From NCBI GenBank assembly GCA_014529385.2, contig CM043961.1, positions 13,185,978 through 13,249,977 of the forward strand: a stretch of DNA of 64,000 nucleotides, given 5' to 3'. This document shows positions 29,303 to 41,356 of this stretch, one piece after another. The notes under the pieces were generated by a model. The model saw only the letters and a list, made by a program, of their open reading frames with translations. It ran no database searches and was not told the DNA's origin. Source of the DNA: Adiantum capillus-veneris (Eukaryota; Streptophyta; Polypodiopsida; Polypodiales; Pteridaceae). Within the stretch, counting starts at the first letter, position 1; each line of letters begins with the position of its first letter. A program made the position numbers and the translations under genes.

Positions 29303-31617
29303 AGTCCAAAAGTTGTGCGAAAGGCAGTCTTATGGACATCTTCAGGGGCTATGCGTATCTGATGATACCCGCTTTTTAAGTCAATGCGACTAAAGATGCT
29401 TGCTCCCTGCAGCTTATCGAGAATATCATCAATCCGGGGTATCGGAAAGCGATTCTTGATAGTGATCTTGTTTAGAGATCGATAATCGATGCACATTCGA
29501 AACGTGCTGTCTTTCTTCTGCACCAGTAGAACTGGAGAGCAGTAAGGCAAAGTACTTGGTCGTACTAGACCTTTTTCGAGAAGCTCGTTGACTTGCTTCA
29601 AAATTTCCTCTTGCTGGGCAAGACTAACCCGATAAGGGGGTAGGTTTGGGGGAGAGCTACCTGGTACGAGATCAATGCGATGAACTTCCGAACGTTCCGG
29701 AGGTAGCTTGTCTGGTAGAGTATGTGTGAAACAATCTTTATACTTTTCAAGAAATTGAAAACGTTTAATTTCCAAACTAGAGAGCGAACCCTCATTAGTT
29801 TTATCTCTTTCACGTGCGAAAATCAAGTAAGCAGAAACACACTTCTTTATTTCCTTCTTAATGGAGATATTGCTTACAATAGGGAATAGCCAATCCCCTG
29901 CATCAACAAAAATTTTAATTTTCTTGCCCTCATGCTCAAAAGCGAGGGTCTTTTCTACATAATCTAGGAACGGTTGCATATGGTAATGCCATGGCATACC
30001 CAAGGTGATATCACATCCCTCGATAGGTGCCATCAAAAAGCATTCGCGGTCCTTGTATTCACCAATCTGGAGATTGAGTTGTCCTTGCACGGGAGTTGCA
30101 TTGGTGGCCAACCCCTCAAATGCCGATCCGGAAGTGACTGGAGTTCCAAGCTGAGTTGGTGTAAGGCCCAAACGTTCTGCAGTTTCGAGTGAGATGAAGT
30201 TGTCCGTTGATCGAGGGTCGTAGAGGATCAACACCCGCTGGTTATTCACAGATCCCCAGCCTTTTAGGAGCTGGCGCTTCCCTTTCTCGGTTTCTGTATT
30301 CCCTTGCACATCAGGAATGGAATTCAAGCTCGGTGGAGCGGGTTCCTTCTTCGATTGTTCCCTCTTCGAAGATGCTTGTTCCTGCCGTTGCTGCCGAACA
30401 AGGCAGTCGGGCTTCATATTTCCTTTTTCACCACAGTAGAAGCACCTTCCTTGCTCTTTGAAGGTTTGTACTTGGTTTGGTGTGAGATACTTAAGCCGTT
30501 TTCCAGTACCCTTTGGCTTCTTAGGCTCATCCAGATCCTCTGGGGAACGCTTTTTGCCTTGGTTGCCATGGTCATCATAGACCGCTCTTTGCCTTGCACG
30601 GTATGTGCTATGTTCCATCCGTCTGGGGGTACCAGTGGAATGTAAATCCTCGGCAATGATTGCCGACTCCATCATCCGCTGAAGGGTGTCATGTGGGTAC
30701 ACCTTCATGCTCTTCCGAAGCGGTGGTTGAAGACCTGCTTCAAACTTTCGCATCTTTTCTTCGTCGGAAATCTTCATAAAAGGCGTAACTTTTAGAACCA
30801 CCGACCAAAACTTGTCGACATAAGCCGTGACTTTCTCTTGTTCCTTCTGGGCGAGCCAGTCCCATTCCTTCCGAATGTCCTTCTCGAAATCCGGTGGAAG
30901 AAATTGTTCATAGAATTCAGCTTTGAATTGAGCCCAGGTTCTGGCTTGAGTACCTTCCAGAATTTTGGCTAGCCACCAGTTGCTTGCAGTCTCCTTGAGA
31001 TGCATCCCAACATGACGCAACTTGGATTTTTCTGTGAAGTTTCCGTTGGCAAAAGCAACTTCAAACTGCCTGATGAAAGACAGTGCCTTGGAGATATCTC
31101 TCCGTCCTGTGTAGTTATCAAACTTCACATCCTTGTCACCGGATTTGAAAATCTGCATCTTGCGGTGACGTCTGCGGTTATCCCTCTTGAACTGGGGCTT
31201 CTCTTTAGTAGCATGTAGGGAAGTAGTAGGAGTTTTCTTCTTGGGAGAAGATTTAGATACTGTATGAGAAGTAGATGTAGTAGTATAATCAGGAGAGTAT
31301 GATGGAGAAGAGATAGAGATATCCTTGCTTTCATTAAGCAGAGAGAGTTCTTTTTCCTGGCCCTTGCTCTTAGAAGGCTGTTTGTCCTGATCGGGAGATC
31401 CCTTGTGCGTTTCGGCACCTTTTTCCGCACCATCCACCTGTTGGTTGCTTCCATTAACAGGATGTTCCTGACGCCCATCGGCATCCGTTCCTTGTGGCTT
31501 CTTGATTCCGTCCAAAGCCTTTTGGACAGCCGGCAACGAAATGAGTTGTTGCAATTCCGCGAGTTGGGCTCGCACTTACTTGAGTTCGTCTTCAGCGGTT
31601 CTTCCGTGGCTTGTCAT
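29299..31617 (-). pseudogene. Element B gag-protease-RT
   Basis: Gag begins at ATG 31617 (MTSHGRTAEDELK) and meets TAA at 31576-31578. The frame then stays open for about 757 codons: a low-complexity Ser/Lys linker, capsid ([19 protein letters not shown]), a knuckle [14 protein letters not shown] with Asn in place of the zinc-binding His, and a protease loop [12 protein letters not shown] (D-P-R in place of D-S/T-G). The reverse transcriptase runs up to TAFRTTFGL, then joins EEHRKHLDIVF out of frame. Compared with element A, about 50 codons including the catalytic FxDD box are deleted. B therefore cannot make an active reverse transcriptase. Confidence 0.85.
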
Positions 31618-31675
31618 GGTTCTTCCCGTTCCTTCCCGGAATCGTCCTTCTTTGCAGAGAAAGAGAGGAATCCGA

Positions 31676-31687
31676 GCTCTGATATCA
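31676..31687 (-). promoter_or_regulatory. Primer binding site of element B
   Basis: TGATATCAGAGC on the minus strand, one base inside the LTR: the iMet site with one mismatch (A for G at the third base). Confidence 0.8.
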
Positions 31688-31688
31688 C

Positions 31689-32960
31689 TGTCACAAACGG
31701 GAGCGCACACGAATAATCAACAAGATGAAAATAAATAATCTTTCAACTAAACAAAGTTGAGGGAGAAGTTCGACACAGTATTTGGGACGAGAAGATGGGC
31801 TGGTCCCCCCCCTTAAAGAGAATCCTTTATTAGGGAGAATCTTTTTACAAGCACAAGAACGGGAGAAAACCCCTCCGTTCTAAATCTCTGACTCAATGGT
31901 CGTTCCTTCCCGTAAGGGAAATCCGAGAGACAAGCTCTCAATCCTTTTTCCGTCTGTACTCGAAGTCGAGACTCCGCAGACAATTTCCAAATTCCGTTCC
32001 CGGAATTCCGAAGCGTAGGCCGAAGCCTTCTCGCTTCTCCTTCGCGATGAAGTACCTGCAAGCACACACACAAACACGCGACAACAATTCGTATGGCGAA
32101 TTTACAATTGATACCTGTTGCTCTTGCGCGGGAAAAGTGACTTCCGTGCTTTGTAGTCTCGCGATCTCTTGCGGTAGAGTCTTCTCTTGCTGACATTGGT
32201 AACCTTCTTTCAGCGAGGGCATGTGGTGCTTTTATAGCTCCTTGGCCACGGCACGAATAGCTGCTCGCATAGAGATCGCGACCGTTTTTTTTTGTTTTTT
32301 TTTTCCGCGCTGCTTTTACCCGAAATACGGAGAGAGAAGTCGCTGGCTGGTTTTGTTGCTTTATTTTCTAAGTGGCTGCCCACTTATTAAGTGGGCGGCC
32401 GGCATATTTTAAAATTGGTCTGAACCTGCCCAAAAACTCAATAAAACCTTATAAGTTAAAAACAATGCCTTTCACAACATTTCCCAGGCGTCCCTGGATG
32501 CAACCACATGCACGAATGCAATGCAAACATAGATTCCTCGCGGGAAAGCGTCTGATCTTCCCGGAAAACTCGTTAAAATATTCCGCTTTTTAAGAAAAGC
32601 TTCTCAGAACCCATCTTTATTCTTGTGCTTGCGTCTTTATGCGTATTCCTCTTTCCAGTTCGGGTTTCCTGCCAGACCCACGAGATATTCCCTTTCCGAT
32701 GCTCTCGTCACCCCATCACGTGACGCATCAGGAATATTCGTTTCCCGGTCTCTCCCACCGAACTAACGGTAAAACCCCTTCGCGATGCTTAATGTCACCC
32801 ATCATATGACGCATCAGAGTTTTCCGTTCCGGATGGCTTTTAATAATTCCAGTAGATCTACAGTTCCTAACCTTACGGTTCAATTGCACATCTTTAAATA
32901 TCCTAATTTTAATAAAAAGAAATTACTCGAGAAAATAAGAAAATAGTCCATTTAGCAACA
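31689..32960 (-). repeat. 5' LTR of element B
   Basis: A 1272-bp LTR on the minus strand, TGTTGCTAAATGG...TTTGTGACA. The part 32521-32960 is repeated at the other end of the element. Right flank ATGAG; the matching left flank is lost. Confidence 0.88.
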
Positions 32961-33136
32961 ATGAGCACCTTGTTCATGTGTTTGGCATTGCAGGTGTTCT
33001 AGATCGAGGTCGAGGTACTCACCAGATCACGAGCCAGTTGTCGTCTTCATTGCATCTTCTGTTGCCACCTTTGACAGTAAACCCCCACCACAATCCCAAC
33101 ACACATGAGTTGGAGTGCATCTAATTCTATCATATC
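32961..33136. other. Short unassigned island between elements B and C2
   Basis: About 176 bp of non-LTR sequence ending in ATATC, the left copy of the C2 target duplication. Before C2 inserted it was continuous with 45029 onward. One frame reads HLVHVFGIAGVLDRGRGTHQ, but I recognise no family. Confidence 0.5.
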
Positions 33137-34229
33137 TGTTACGTAACACATCTAACCCTATGTGTCCGTGGACAAGCTACAGCACGACAAGGGTTCAGTC
33201 AGTCCAGTCAGTCTAGATTGAGAAGTGTTGTGGCACTTTTGCGCATCTGTTCGCAGACCGTGCATGCCCAGGCACTTAGTGTAGATGCATATCCTTTGGT
33301 TGCAAGGGGAATTTTCTAGTGCATTTAGCCTATTTTCCCTATTTTTGACATGTTTCACTTATTAATTTTAAGTGACTTTTGTTGAAAGTAGGTAGGGGAA
33401 ATTGAGTAAGTTTGTATATAAGCAAACTTAGGCTAGCACTAATTGGCAGAAGAGGCAGCAGGAGCACCATTGCTCAACAGGCAACTTCTCAGCAAGAACC
33501 CCCTTGGTGGCGTTTTCTCCTTCAAGCAAGAAACCACAGCCTTGGCGTTTTCCTCATCAAGGCATCATCGCAGAAGACCCACAACCCCTAGCATTTTGTA
33601 TCCAGTATCATCGCCAGGACAATCCTCAGCCTAGCGTTTTCTAGGAACCCCCAATCGCCCCCTTTTGGCATGGCGTTTTCAGCAGATAAGGAACCAGCAA
33701 ATTTCAGCCTTTGACCCCCCTAAAGACCAGCAGATTTCAGCCGCAAGGACCAGCGCACATCAGCGTTTTTGGTGCTAGAGGATTGCAGCCATTAGCGTTT
33801 TTGGGACAGCAGCAAATCAGCCTCAGATTTCGGGAGTAGCGTTTTTGGACAACAGTATAAAAGCGTCAGTTTTCAGCCCTTAGATCGGTCTCGCCATCCC
33901 CGTCGTCGTCATCAATCTATCCTAGACTTGCATCAGTCACATGCATTCACTTTGTACGAGTTTGTGCAATCAATCGTAGACCGCTCTCGCCAATGAGTGG
34001 GGCCTTCGGAGAAGGGTTTTACAACATCTCTGGTGTCGTATTCTCTTCTCTCTATCTCTCAGTCTCATACACTTGCATGCACAATGTCCATTCACTTTGT
34101 TTGTGATCATTGCACTCTCTCATTAAGAACGGAAGTCTCTCCCTTCCATAAGAACAAAAGGAACCTTGAGCACAGTTCGGAGCACTCATCTTGAGCAAAG
34201 TTCAAACAATCATTCCGCTGCACCTAACA
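33137..34229 (+). repeat. 5' LTR of C2
   Basis: 1093 bp, starting TGTTACGTAACA (a perfect palindrome) and ending CACCTAACA. GCGTTTT words are frequent. The hairpin near 33975 is degraded (CCGCTCTCG / TGAGTGG). Confidence 0.92.
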
Positions 34230-34230
34230 T

Positions 34231-34242
34231 TGGTATCAGAGC
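34231..34242 (+). promoter_or_regulatory. Primer binding site of C2 (initiator tRNA-Met type)
   Basis: TGGTATCAGAGC, one base after the LTR. Confidence 0.93.
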
Positions 34243-34636
34243 TATGGCAGTGTTCTGTATCACTCAAGGAAAGAACCACAAGAACCACATAATTTTTTTT
34301 GCTTGTTGAGGTCGCACGAACCCAAGTTCACTTGCGCGTGTCAATTCCTAATCGTGTTTTTGAAGAGTGACATGAATCCCAAGAAAGAAGGGCTTGTCCA
34401 GCCTCCCCTTGTGCTTCTTTTCACTCATTGAGAGCGGACCGTGCACTTAGCGGCCGGCCATTTGACGTGAGGTGGGAAAAAGCAACTTGGTATGAGCGCA
34501 AGGCCGCCAAGGGGTGCGCCCGCGGAAAAGAGCAGAACTCGGGTGAAGAGAAGATCCTTCTCTAACACAGATTGCAAGCGAAAGAAGAACCTCAAGAACC
34601 TCAAGACCCGCAAGAACCTCAAGAACTCAAGAACCT
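34243..34636 (+). other. C2 untranslated leader, first part
   Basis: Non-coding leader matching C1 11865-12240. It ends in a run of CAAGAACCT-like octamers (34585-34636), where element D inserted. The leader resumes at 41528. Confidence 0.75.
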
Positions 34637-34954
34637 TGAAACGAACAAGGGGAATAGATCTCCCAGCTACACGGACCTCCTACAGATACACGTCGGACGA
34701 ACCACCCGACCATAGCCACCATCCGGTAGCTCCCCCATGCTGGGGCCAGCGTCCGAGGACGTAGGCGTGCACTGCTAGCCTCGCGGGCTAACCACTGGCA
34801 CTCTGCCAGTGGGGGTTGATAACTGCAAATGAGGCCTTGGCCCCCCTTTTATAATAATGGCCGGCCACACTGGCCGTGTTCACACTATGTCCGTCCGTAC
34901 ACTGGACGCCCAGCATTTGGGCTAGATCCCCTCTCCTGTGAGCGGGACATAACA
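34637..34954 (-). repeat. 3' LTR of element D
   Basis: A 318-bp LTR (minus strand TGTTATGTCCCGCTC...GTTTCA). It lacks about 67 bp present in the 5' LTR around 41280-41340, with the deletion lying between short GCAC words. Confidence 0.88.
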
Positions 34955-34965
34955 TACTTCCCCCC

Positions 34966-36026
34966 TTAAGAACCATTGATGTCCTCATCAATGAAGTGGG
35001 GATATCGAGCCTTCAAAGCTCTAACAGGTTCCCAAGTAGCAAACCTTTCAGATTGACCCTTCCATTTAATTAAGTACTCGTCATAAGCCTTTTGGCACGA
35101 ATGACGGGTACGATGATCTAAAACTGCTTCTGGTTCTCGAGGAATATATTCAGTTTGCATATCTTGCCATACATTTTCCTTGCTAGGCACAACAACGTCG
35201 GCTTCGCCCAATTTCACTCTAAGGCGGCTGACATGAAACACTGGATGTACACTAACATCCGAAGGAAGAGCCAATTTGTAGGCAACTTGGCCAATTTTCT
35301 TTGTGATCAAGAACGGACCACAATATCTAGCTGAAAGCTTATAATGCTTTCCTGTTCGCATAGTCTTGGAATCCTTGGGTATCTTCAGATAGACCCATTG
35401 TCCCACATCTAGAGTCCTTGGAGATCTCTTTTGATTAGCATAAGTAGTGACTCGATCACGAGCCGTTCTTATACTATCGTTAGCCAATTCGAGCATTTCC
35501 TGCATGTCATACAGGAAATCACGAGCTTGGCGTTCCTCGACTTTCTCTAAGCCAATAGCAATCGGGGATTTAGGCTCGAATCCATACATCAGCATGAATG
35601 GGATAAATCAGTAGCAGAATGCTTGCTACTATTATAGGCAAACTCTAACTGTGGGAGATACCTTTCCCAATCAGATTGCCTATGAGAGACATAAGCTCTC
35701 AACATGTTCTCCTACGTCTGATTCATTCTCGTAGTTTGTCGGTCGGACTTAGGATGGTCAGAAGACGACATACTCAACTTTGTCTGAAGATGAGCAAAGA
35801 CATCTCGCCAAAATCGGCCAGTGAACTTAGTATCCCGATCAGTGACGATATCCTCTGGCAAACCATACAGCTTATAAAGCTGATCGACAAATAAAACCGC
35901 CAACTCATGGCTTTTTACTGTCGACTTCGTTGGTATAAATTTCACCATTTTTGTGAGTTTATCGACCACAACCCAAATAGCGTCATTGCCCCGACTAGTA
36001 TTAGGCAAACCAACGATGAAGTCCAT
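34966..36026 (-). pseudogene. Element D integrase and chromodomain
   Basis: Integrase core: MDFIVGLPNTSRGNDAIWVV (first Asp), IVTDRDTKFTGRFW (second Asp), then DHPKSDRQTTRMNQT, where the catalytic Glu of the family pattern GQTERVNQT is Thr. Stops follow near 35712 and 35610. The C-terminal frame (35595-34966) has a linker, the GPF-type module (SARYCGPFLITKKIGQVAYKL, HPVFHVSRLR) and a chromodomain (YDEYLIKWKGQSERFATWEP). The order and the chromodomain are typical of plant chromoviruses. Confidence 0.85.
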
Positions 36027-36038
36027 GGAAATACTCTA

Positions 36039-37002
36039 TCACTTGGCATCTCGGATTTCCAATGGGTGTAGCAGGCCAGCTTTCCTAAGGCGCTCTGCCT
36101 TATTGACCTGACATTGAGCGCATCTCTTCACATAGTTCTCTATGTAAGAGCGCATTCTTGGCCAATAGAAATATCGCTTGACCAAAGCCAAAGTTCTCTG
36201 GATACCTTGGTGCCCAGCGCTAGGAACATCGTGGCATTCGCACAAAATCCTTTGTCGAATCTCATCGATTTCCGGCACGCAGACTTTACCATTTCTGAAC
36301 AATAGTCCACCTCTTATGGAATATTGTCGCTGTCTCGTCTCTCCAGCACGACTCACTTGGGTCTCCGGACCACCCAAGCCTGTATGCAAGTCATGCCCTG
36401 CTTCGACCTCGTTCCATATCTTGCCAAAATGGCCATCGGAACGACATAGCCCTTGGAGAGAGATAGAAATCCGTCGAGATTTCGGCCATAGATAAGGCAT
36501 TAACCTTAGGAATCTTGCTGAGTGCATTGGCAACTCGATTGCTGGATTCTTTTCTATAACGGATCTTAAAGTCAAACTCTTGCATAAGCTCAACCCATCT
36601 AGCCTTCCGGCCTCTGAGAGCACCCTGATCACAGATATAGCGCAAGGAATGATGATCTGTCCATGCAACAAACGTAGAGCCATACAAGTAGTGCCGCCAT
36701 TTCCTCAGGGCGTGGACTACGGCGTAAAGCTCCTTTTCATACGTTGGATAACGCATCTCAGTGTCAGAAAGCTTCTTACTTTCAAACGTGACAGGATGTC
36801 CATCCTGGTATAATGCCGCACCAATAGCATAATCACTAGCATCCGTTTCAACCACAAATGGTTTGCTAGGATCCACAATGTGTAATATTGGCGCAGTAGT
36901 CACCAAGTGCTTTAGTGTCTGAAAGCTCTCATCGAGACGGTCATTCCAGACAACAGGGGGATTACCTTTAGGATGAGGACTCGACGTCTTCGGCCCTTTC
37001 AT
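36039..37002 (-). pseudogene. Element D RNase H and integrase zinc domain
   Basis: The frame from 37002 gives RNase H: VETDASDYAIGAALYQDG, YPTYEKELYAVVHAL, AWTDHHSLRYI and SNRVANALSK. A frameshift near 36480 leads into the frame ending at 36039 with a zinc domain ECHDVPSAGHQGIQRT ... YFYWPRM ... CAQCQVNKAER, retaining the HHCC ligands. A stop just before the core splits it from the integrase. Confidence 0.82.
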
Positions 37003-37122
37003 CCCTCCTTTTAAAAGTTGCGTAAGCGGAGCAGCAACTTTAGAGTAATCCTTGATAAACTTGCGAAAGAATCCAGTAAAGCCTAAAAAGGACTTTACTT
37101 GGCGTACATTCTTCAGAATGGG

Positions 37123-37886
37123 TCAATTTCGCTCTTTATCCAACTTTTCAGGGTCGACGCGAATTCCATCGCGAGTAATGATGTGACCCAAGTACAGAAG
37201 CTCTTTCTTAAAGAATTCACACTTACAAGCCTTAGCATAAAGCTTCTCAGTTCTTAGTACTTCGAGAACAATGCGTATATGCACTAGGTGCTCATACAAA
37301 CTTCGGTTGTAGATCAAGATATCATCGAGAAATACAACAACGAAGTTGCCTAAAAATGGTCTCAGCAAATCATTCATCATTTGCTGGAACATAGCTGGAG
37401 CATTGGTCAAACCGAAAGGTAAGACCAAAAACTCGTAGTGACCATAACGCGTATGGAAGCCTGTTTTAGGAATATCTTCCAGTTTGATCCGTATCTGATG
37501 ATAACCTGATCGCAGGTCTATCTTCGTAAAATACAACGCTCCATGGAGCCGATCTATCAGATCGTCCATGCGCAGAAGCGGATACTTGTTTTTGACAGTG
37601 AGCTTATTCAACCCCTTGTATCCACGCAAAAGCGCATAGTGTTATCCTTCTTCCGAGAAAGTAACATTGGCGCTCCCCACTGGGATTTACTTGGTTGAAC
37701 AAAACCCCTGTCGAGATAATCTTTCAGGTGCCGTTGAATCTCGTCCTCTTCGGTTTCACTAAACCGATAGGGTTGCTTTGAGAAGGGTTGGCTTCCAGCC
37801 ACCAACTCAATGCCATGATCTACCCCTCTCAAAGGCGGCAAGCCAGGAGGTAGATCATCAGGAAAAACATCCTTGAAATCAGTCAT
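37123..37886 (-). pseudogene. Element D reverse transcriptase
   Basis: Two overlapping frames with a shift near 37620. The first (37886-37608) has DVFPDDLPPGLPPLRGVDH and SKSQWGAPMLLSRKKD. The second (37629-37123) has [52 protein letters not shown] and the catalytic [10 protein letters not shown], with both aspartates intact. The block CVDYRALN is altered to CVDTRG at the frameshift. The reading continues as an interrupted connection domain toward 37002. Confidence 0.85.
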
Positions 37887-38440
37887 GATTTCTCGGATAA
37901 GGTTGAATCCCCAAGTTCAATAGAAGAACATGAAACATTTTTACGAAATTCAGTGACAGAAGAACCAAGCACTAATGAATTAAACCAAGTAGATGGTACA
38001 CATTGATAAAAGTCAATGTCAGAAGACTTTATTTCTTTATACATTTCCAAAGCAGTAACAACTGGTATTGCAAAACCATTATTTATAGACTTTTGATTAC
38101 AAAGCAACACAGATACATGAGGCATGTTCTGCTTAACAAAAACAAGAGAGTGATGTACATAGTCTATATACAATGAGTCTTGTTTATCATGAAACCATGG
38201 AATTCCTAGTATAACATCTGATCTGTCCAGGCGCATGATGTGGAAATCCAGGTTCTCTTTGTAATCAGCCAGCTCGAGCAACAAGTCTGGAACCATCCGA
38301 TTCCATACATCCGTATCCACGCCACGCGCCATCTTCACGCGATACTCATGGTCACTGTCCCGCGTCCGCAGGCTCAATTTCTGCACCAATTTTGCATCCA
38401 CAAAATTGTGTGAAATTCCATTATCAAGGAGTACGGTCAC
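37883..38440 (-). pseudogene. Element D protease region
   Basis: The frame starts MTVLLDNGISHNFVDAKLVQ. The active-site triad is D-N-G instead of D-S/T-G. The second signature, IMRLDRSDVILGIPWFHDK, is well preserved. A further stretch to the reverse transcriptase follows, as usual in chromoviruses. The frame overlaps the gag knuckle frame by 4 bp at its start. Confidence 0.8.
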
Positions 38441-39637
38441 GTCGTGACCATTGATCTACGGAGAAGATCGTGCTTATCAAACACTTTGGTGCTAAAAGTA
38501 CAATTAGTGCATGAACTGTGCGCTAAATGATGGATTTCAACTTGAATGACATCAGAGTTACCTGAGATCTCGTGAATCTGAACTGAAGGACGGCCTTGCG
38601 GTTTCTTCGTCTTCTTCTTTTTGGGGCAATCCTTGATTTGGTGACCCGTCTGGCCACATCCGAAGCAAGCCCCCTTCTTCACTGCATCAGCAACTGAAGC
38701 ATTTCTGGCTTTCTTCTTCTCCTGAGAAGATCTCGGCGGTGATTTGGACTTATGTTGGAATCGGGGTCGCTTCCTCGAAGCACCCTCACCGGATTGATGG
38801 TATGCAGTTCTTTTCTTCTCATAATTCGCTCCATTTATTCAATGGAACGTCCTGGCCTTTGCCATTGCATCCTCGATGTCAGTCGGGGCTTTATCCTTAA
38901 TTAAGGCCCAACAGTAATTCCATGCAATCCCAACAGATACATGTGCACAACGTGCGTAGAATCCACTTTGCAGAAGGTGAGTGCCTCTTTGAAAGTTGTC
39001 GTATATTTATCAAAAGACAGAGTTTTCATCGAAAGACTTTGCAGTTTGGCATAAGCTTTCAAAGGGTCCATTTTGACGAAATCCCTCTTGAATTTCACAC
39101 AAAAATCAGCCCACGTCGTAGGCTTCTCTGTCATGTCGCGCCACCAAGTAAGCGCCTTACTGCGTAGATAGAGAGGAATTGTCTAAATCCTCCGTTCATC
39201 ATGCTCCCCATGGAGATCAAAGTACGTGGTCCACTGGTGCAGCCAGCTATTTACGGCCAATTCCGTACACTCCTTCTCTTCACCTGAGAAATTTGTAGTT
39301 TTGTATGGAATTGTGGCAGTTGGACCAGCTTGCGAACGTCCAAAAGCAGCAATCTGCATCTGCAATTGTTGGAGATGGGTTTCCTCCTCGGAAATACGCG
39401 CAATCGTCGACAGAGCCATTTTTCGACAGTAGAAAGTCGGGAACTGAGCCCCTGTACGACCCCTTCGAGAGAGGCCAAGCGAAGGTTCGTCTGAACATTC
39501 GCGTTTTCCAAAGCGGTAATATGTTGGTCGAAACTCTGGAAAGTACTTGTAATCCATGTGTAGAGAGCATGCGTGAATGGAGTTTGGATGTTACCCGGCG
39601 CATCGTCACGTTGCACATCTGAGCTGGAGGAATCCAT
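38437..39637 (-). pseudogene. Element D gag
   Basis: It starts at ATG 39637 (MDSSSSDVQRDDAPGN), with a predicted coiled coil (HITALENANVQTNLRLASLE). A frameshift near 39400 leads to EEETHLQQLQMQIAAFGRSQ and NSWLHQWTTYFDLHG (capsid start), a stop at 39183, capsid TTWADFCVKFKRDFVKMDP (39134-38901), further breaks, and a canonical CCHC knuckle CFGCGQTGHQIKDCPKKK (38682-38437). It is fragmented in at least four frames. Confidence 0.8.
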
Positions 39638-40310
39638 GACGAAGTGCGTGAAAACTGGAAGTTCCACGTGAAACCGGGCCTTTTTTGCACTTTTCGGTCG
39701 TGAAAAAGTGAAGTTTGAAGAGCTCTATGCGTCGGCGTGAGCGTCTGACGGCGAGCAAGTGATGGCGGGAGCGCGAGCAGGTGAGAGAGGGAGAGCTCAG
39801 GTGACGAGCAGAGGAGTGAAAAGAGAGATCTCTGTAGACTTTTTAAGTCTCCGTAACTGATTTTTTAACAATATGCAGGGTTCACACTTAACTTTCAAAA
39901 AATGAAGTGTCCAGACCATACTTTAAAAAATATAAGTGTCCTTGGCCACATAAAATAATGGTACCCCCTTTAAAAAATCAACGCAAACTTTGCAGTGTGG
40001 GAAAAAAAAACGGCGCGCTGAGACTGCCGCGTGGAGATTACGAAGGAAGGAACTGGGCGTGTGGTTGCCCGTGGCCAGCACGCGAAGGGGCGTCCAGCTA
40101 GGAGCCAGCACAAAAGAAACTCCACGCTATGCATCGAAAATCCTCTCTCTCTCTCTCTCTCTCACTCTCCCCTCCTGCACTTTCTCTCTCCTCTTACGAT
40201 TTCTCTCTCCCTCTCCTTTTTGCAGTGCAAGATGGCTTCACTGTATACAGAGAGCAACCCTCTCTCTTCGCTCCACATTGGAGGCAACAGAGAAGGAGAG
40301 CCAAACGTTT

Positions 40311-40365
<55 letters not shown>

Positions 40366-40694
40366 GCTTCGCACAGAGAACATTACAGAGAGAGATTTTT
40401 AACTGTATGCTGAATTTTAAGCTAAAATCAGCGATTCAATAAGAAATTCACTAATTTTTGTCAAAAATCAGTAAATTTAATGAAGAACTTGCACTTCCCA
40501 GCTTTTCCGTCCACTAAATTGCTGAAATTTATCAAAAATCAGCAAAATACACATTAAATTTCACCTGCACCCACACTTATGAAAAGAAAAATGATTAATT
40601 AAATAACCATTTCATAAAAAATTGCATGAAACAAAGACTATCCGACTCGAACCTATCCGTAGGTGTGCACACAGTCCCTCGTGCAGCCAAGCCG
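39638..40694 (-). other. Element D long untranslated leader with CT repeats
   Basis: No gene. It contains CT microsatellites (40143-40162 and 40312-40362) that produce Leu/Ser or Arg/Glu repeat frames, and AT-rich CAGTAAATTT-like words. The right end overlaps the 436-bp duplication that begins at 40485. Confidence 0.7.
40312..40362. repeat. (CT)n microsatellite
   Basis: A perfect CT run of about 51 bp in the leader of element D. Confidence 0.96.
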
Positions 40695-41356
40695 GCTCTG
40701 ATACCATGAAACGAACAAGGGGAATAGATCTTCCAGCTACACGGACCGCCTACAGATACACGTCGGACGAACTACTCGACCATAGCCACCATTCGGCAGC
40801 TCCCCCGTGCTTGGGCCAGTGTCCGAGGACGTAGGCGTGCACCTGTAAGACCGAGCGTCCCATACCACCCGGCCTCACCTCCTCGAGGTGACCTCGCGCA
40901 CTCCTAGCCTCGCGGGCTAAGAACTTGCACTTCCCAGCTTTTCCGCCCGCTAAATTGCTGAAATTTATCAAAAATCAGCAAAATACACATTAAATTTCAC
41001 CTGTACCCACACTTGTGAGAAGAAAAATGATTAATTAAATAACCATTTCATAAAAAATTGCATGAAACAAAGACTATCCGACTCGAACCTATCCGTAGGT
41101 GTGCACACAGTCCCTCGTGCAGCCAAGCCGGCTTTGATACCATGAAACGAACAAGGGGAATAGATCTTCCAGCTACACGGACCGCCTACAGATACACGTC
41201 GGACGAACTACCCGACCATAGCCACCATCCGGCAGCTCCCCCGTGCTGGGGCCAGCGTCCGAGGACGTAGGCGTGCACCTGTAAGACCGAGCGTCCCATA
41301 CCACCCGGCCTCACCTCCTCGAGGTGACCTCGCGCACTCCTAGCCTCGCGGGCTAA
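40485..41356 (-). repeat. 436-bp tandem duplication across primer site and LTR of element D
   Basis: Unit 1 is 40485-40920 and unit 2 is 40921-41356. Each contains leader sequence, the primer site (GCTCTGATACCA at 40695-40706, GCTTTGATACCA at 41131-41142) and the first 214 bp of LTR read from its inner edge. Only unit 2 is followed by the rest of the LTR. The units differ at about ten positions seen by eye. Confidence 0.92.

Larger units (their letters stand above)
17902..32960 (-). mobile_element. Element B: chromodomain-type gypsy, split by element A
   Basis: Minus-strand order: 5' LTR 32960-31689, primer site 31687-31676, gag-protease-RT 31617-29299, RT/RNase H 29302-28402, element A insertion, RNase H/integrase junction to chromodomain 19702-18352, purine tract, 3' LTR 18339-17902 (truncated). 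Joining 28402 to 19702 restores a continuous reading (SIRDGY, then LYHHQAICVAEPLRK), which shows that A inserted here. B carries a stop in gag, an RT deletion and integrase breaks, so it is inactive. Confidence 0.88.

Noticed and set aside
40129-40413. Leu/Ser and Arg/Glu repeat proteins around 5139-5361 and 40031-40413
   Set aside because: They are translations of CT microsatellites in LTR or leader sequence.
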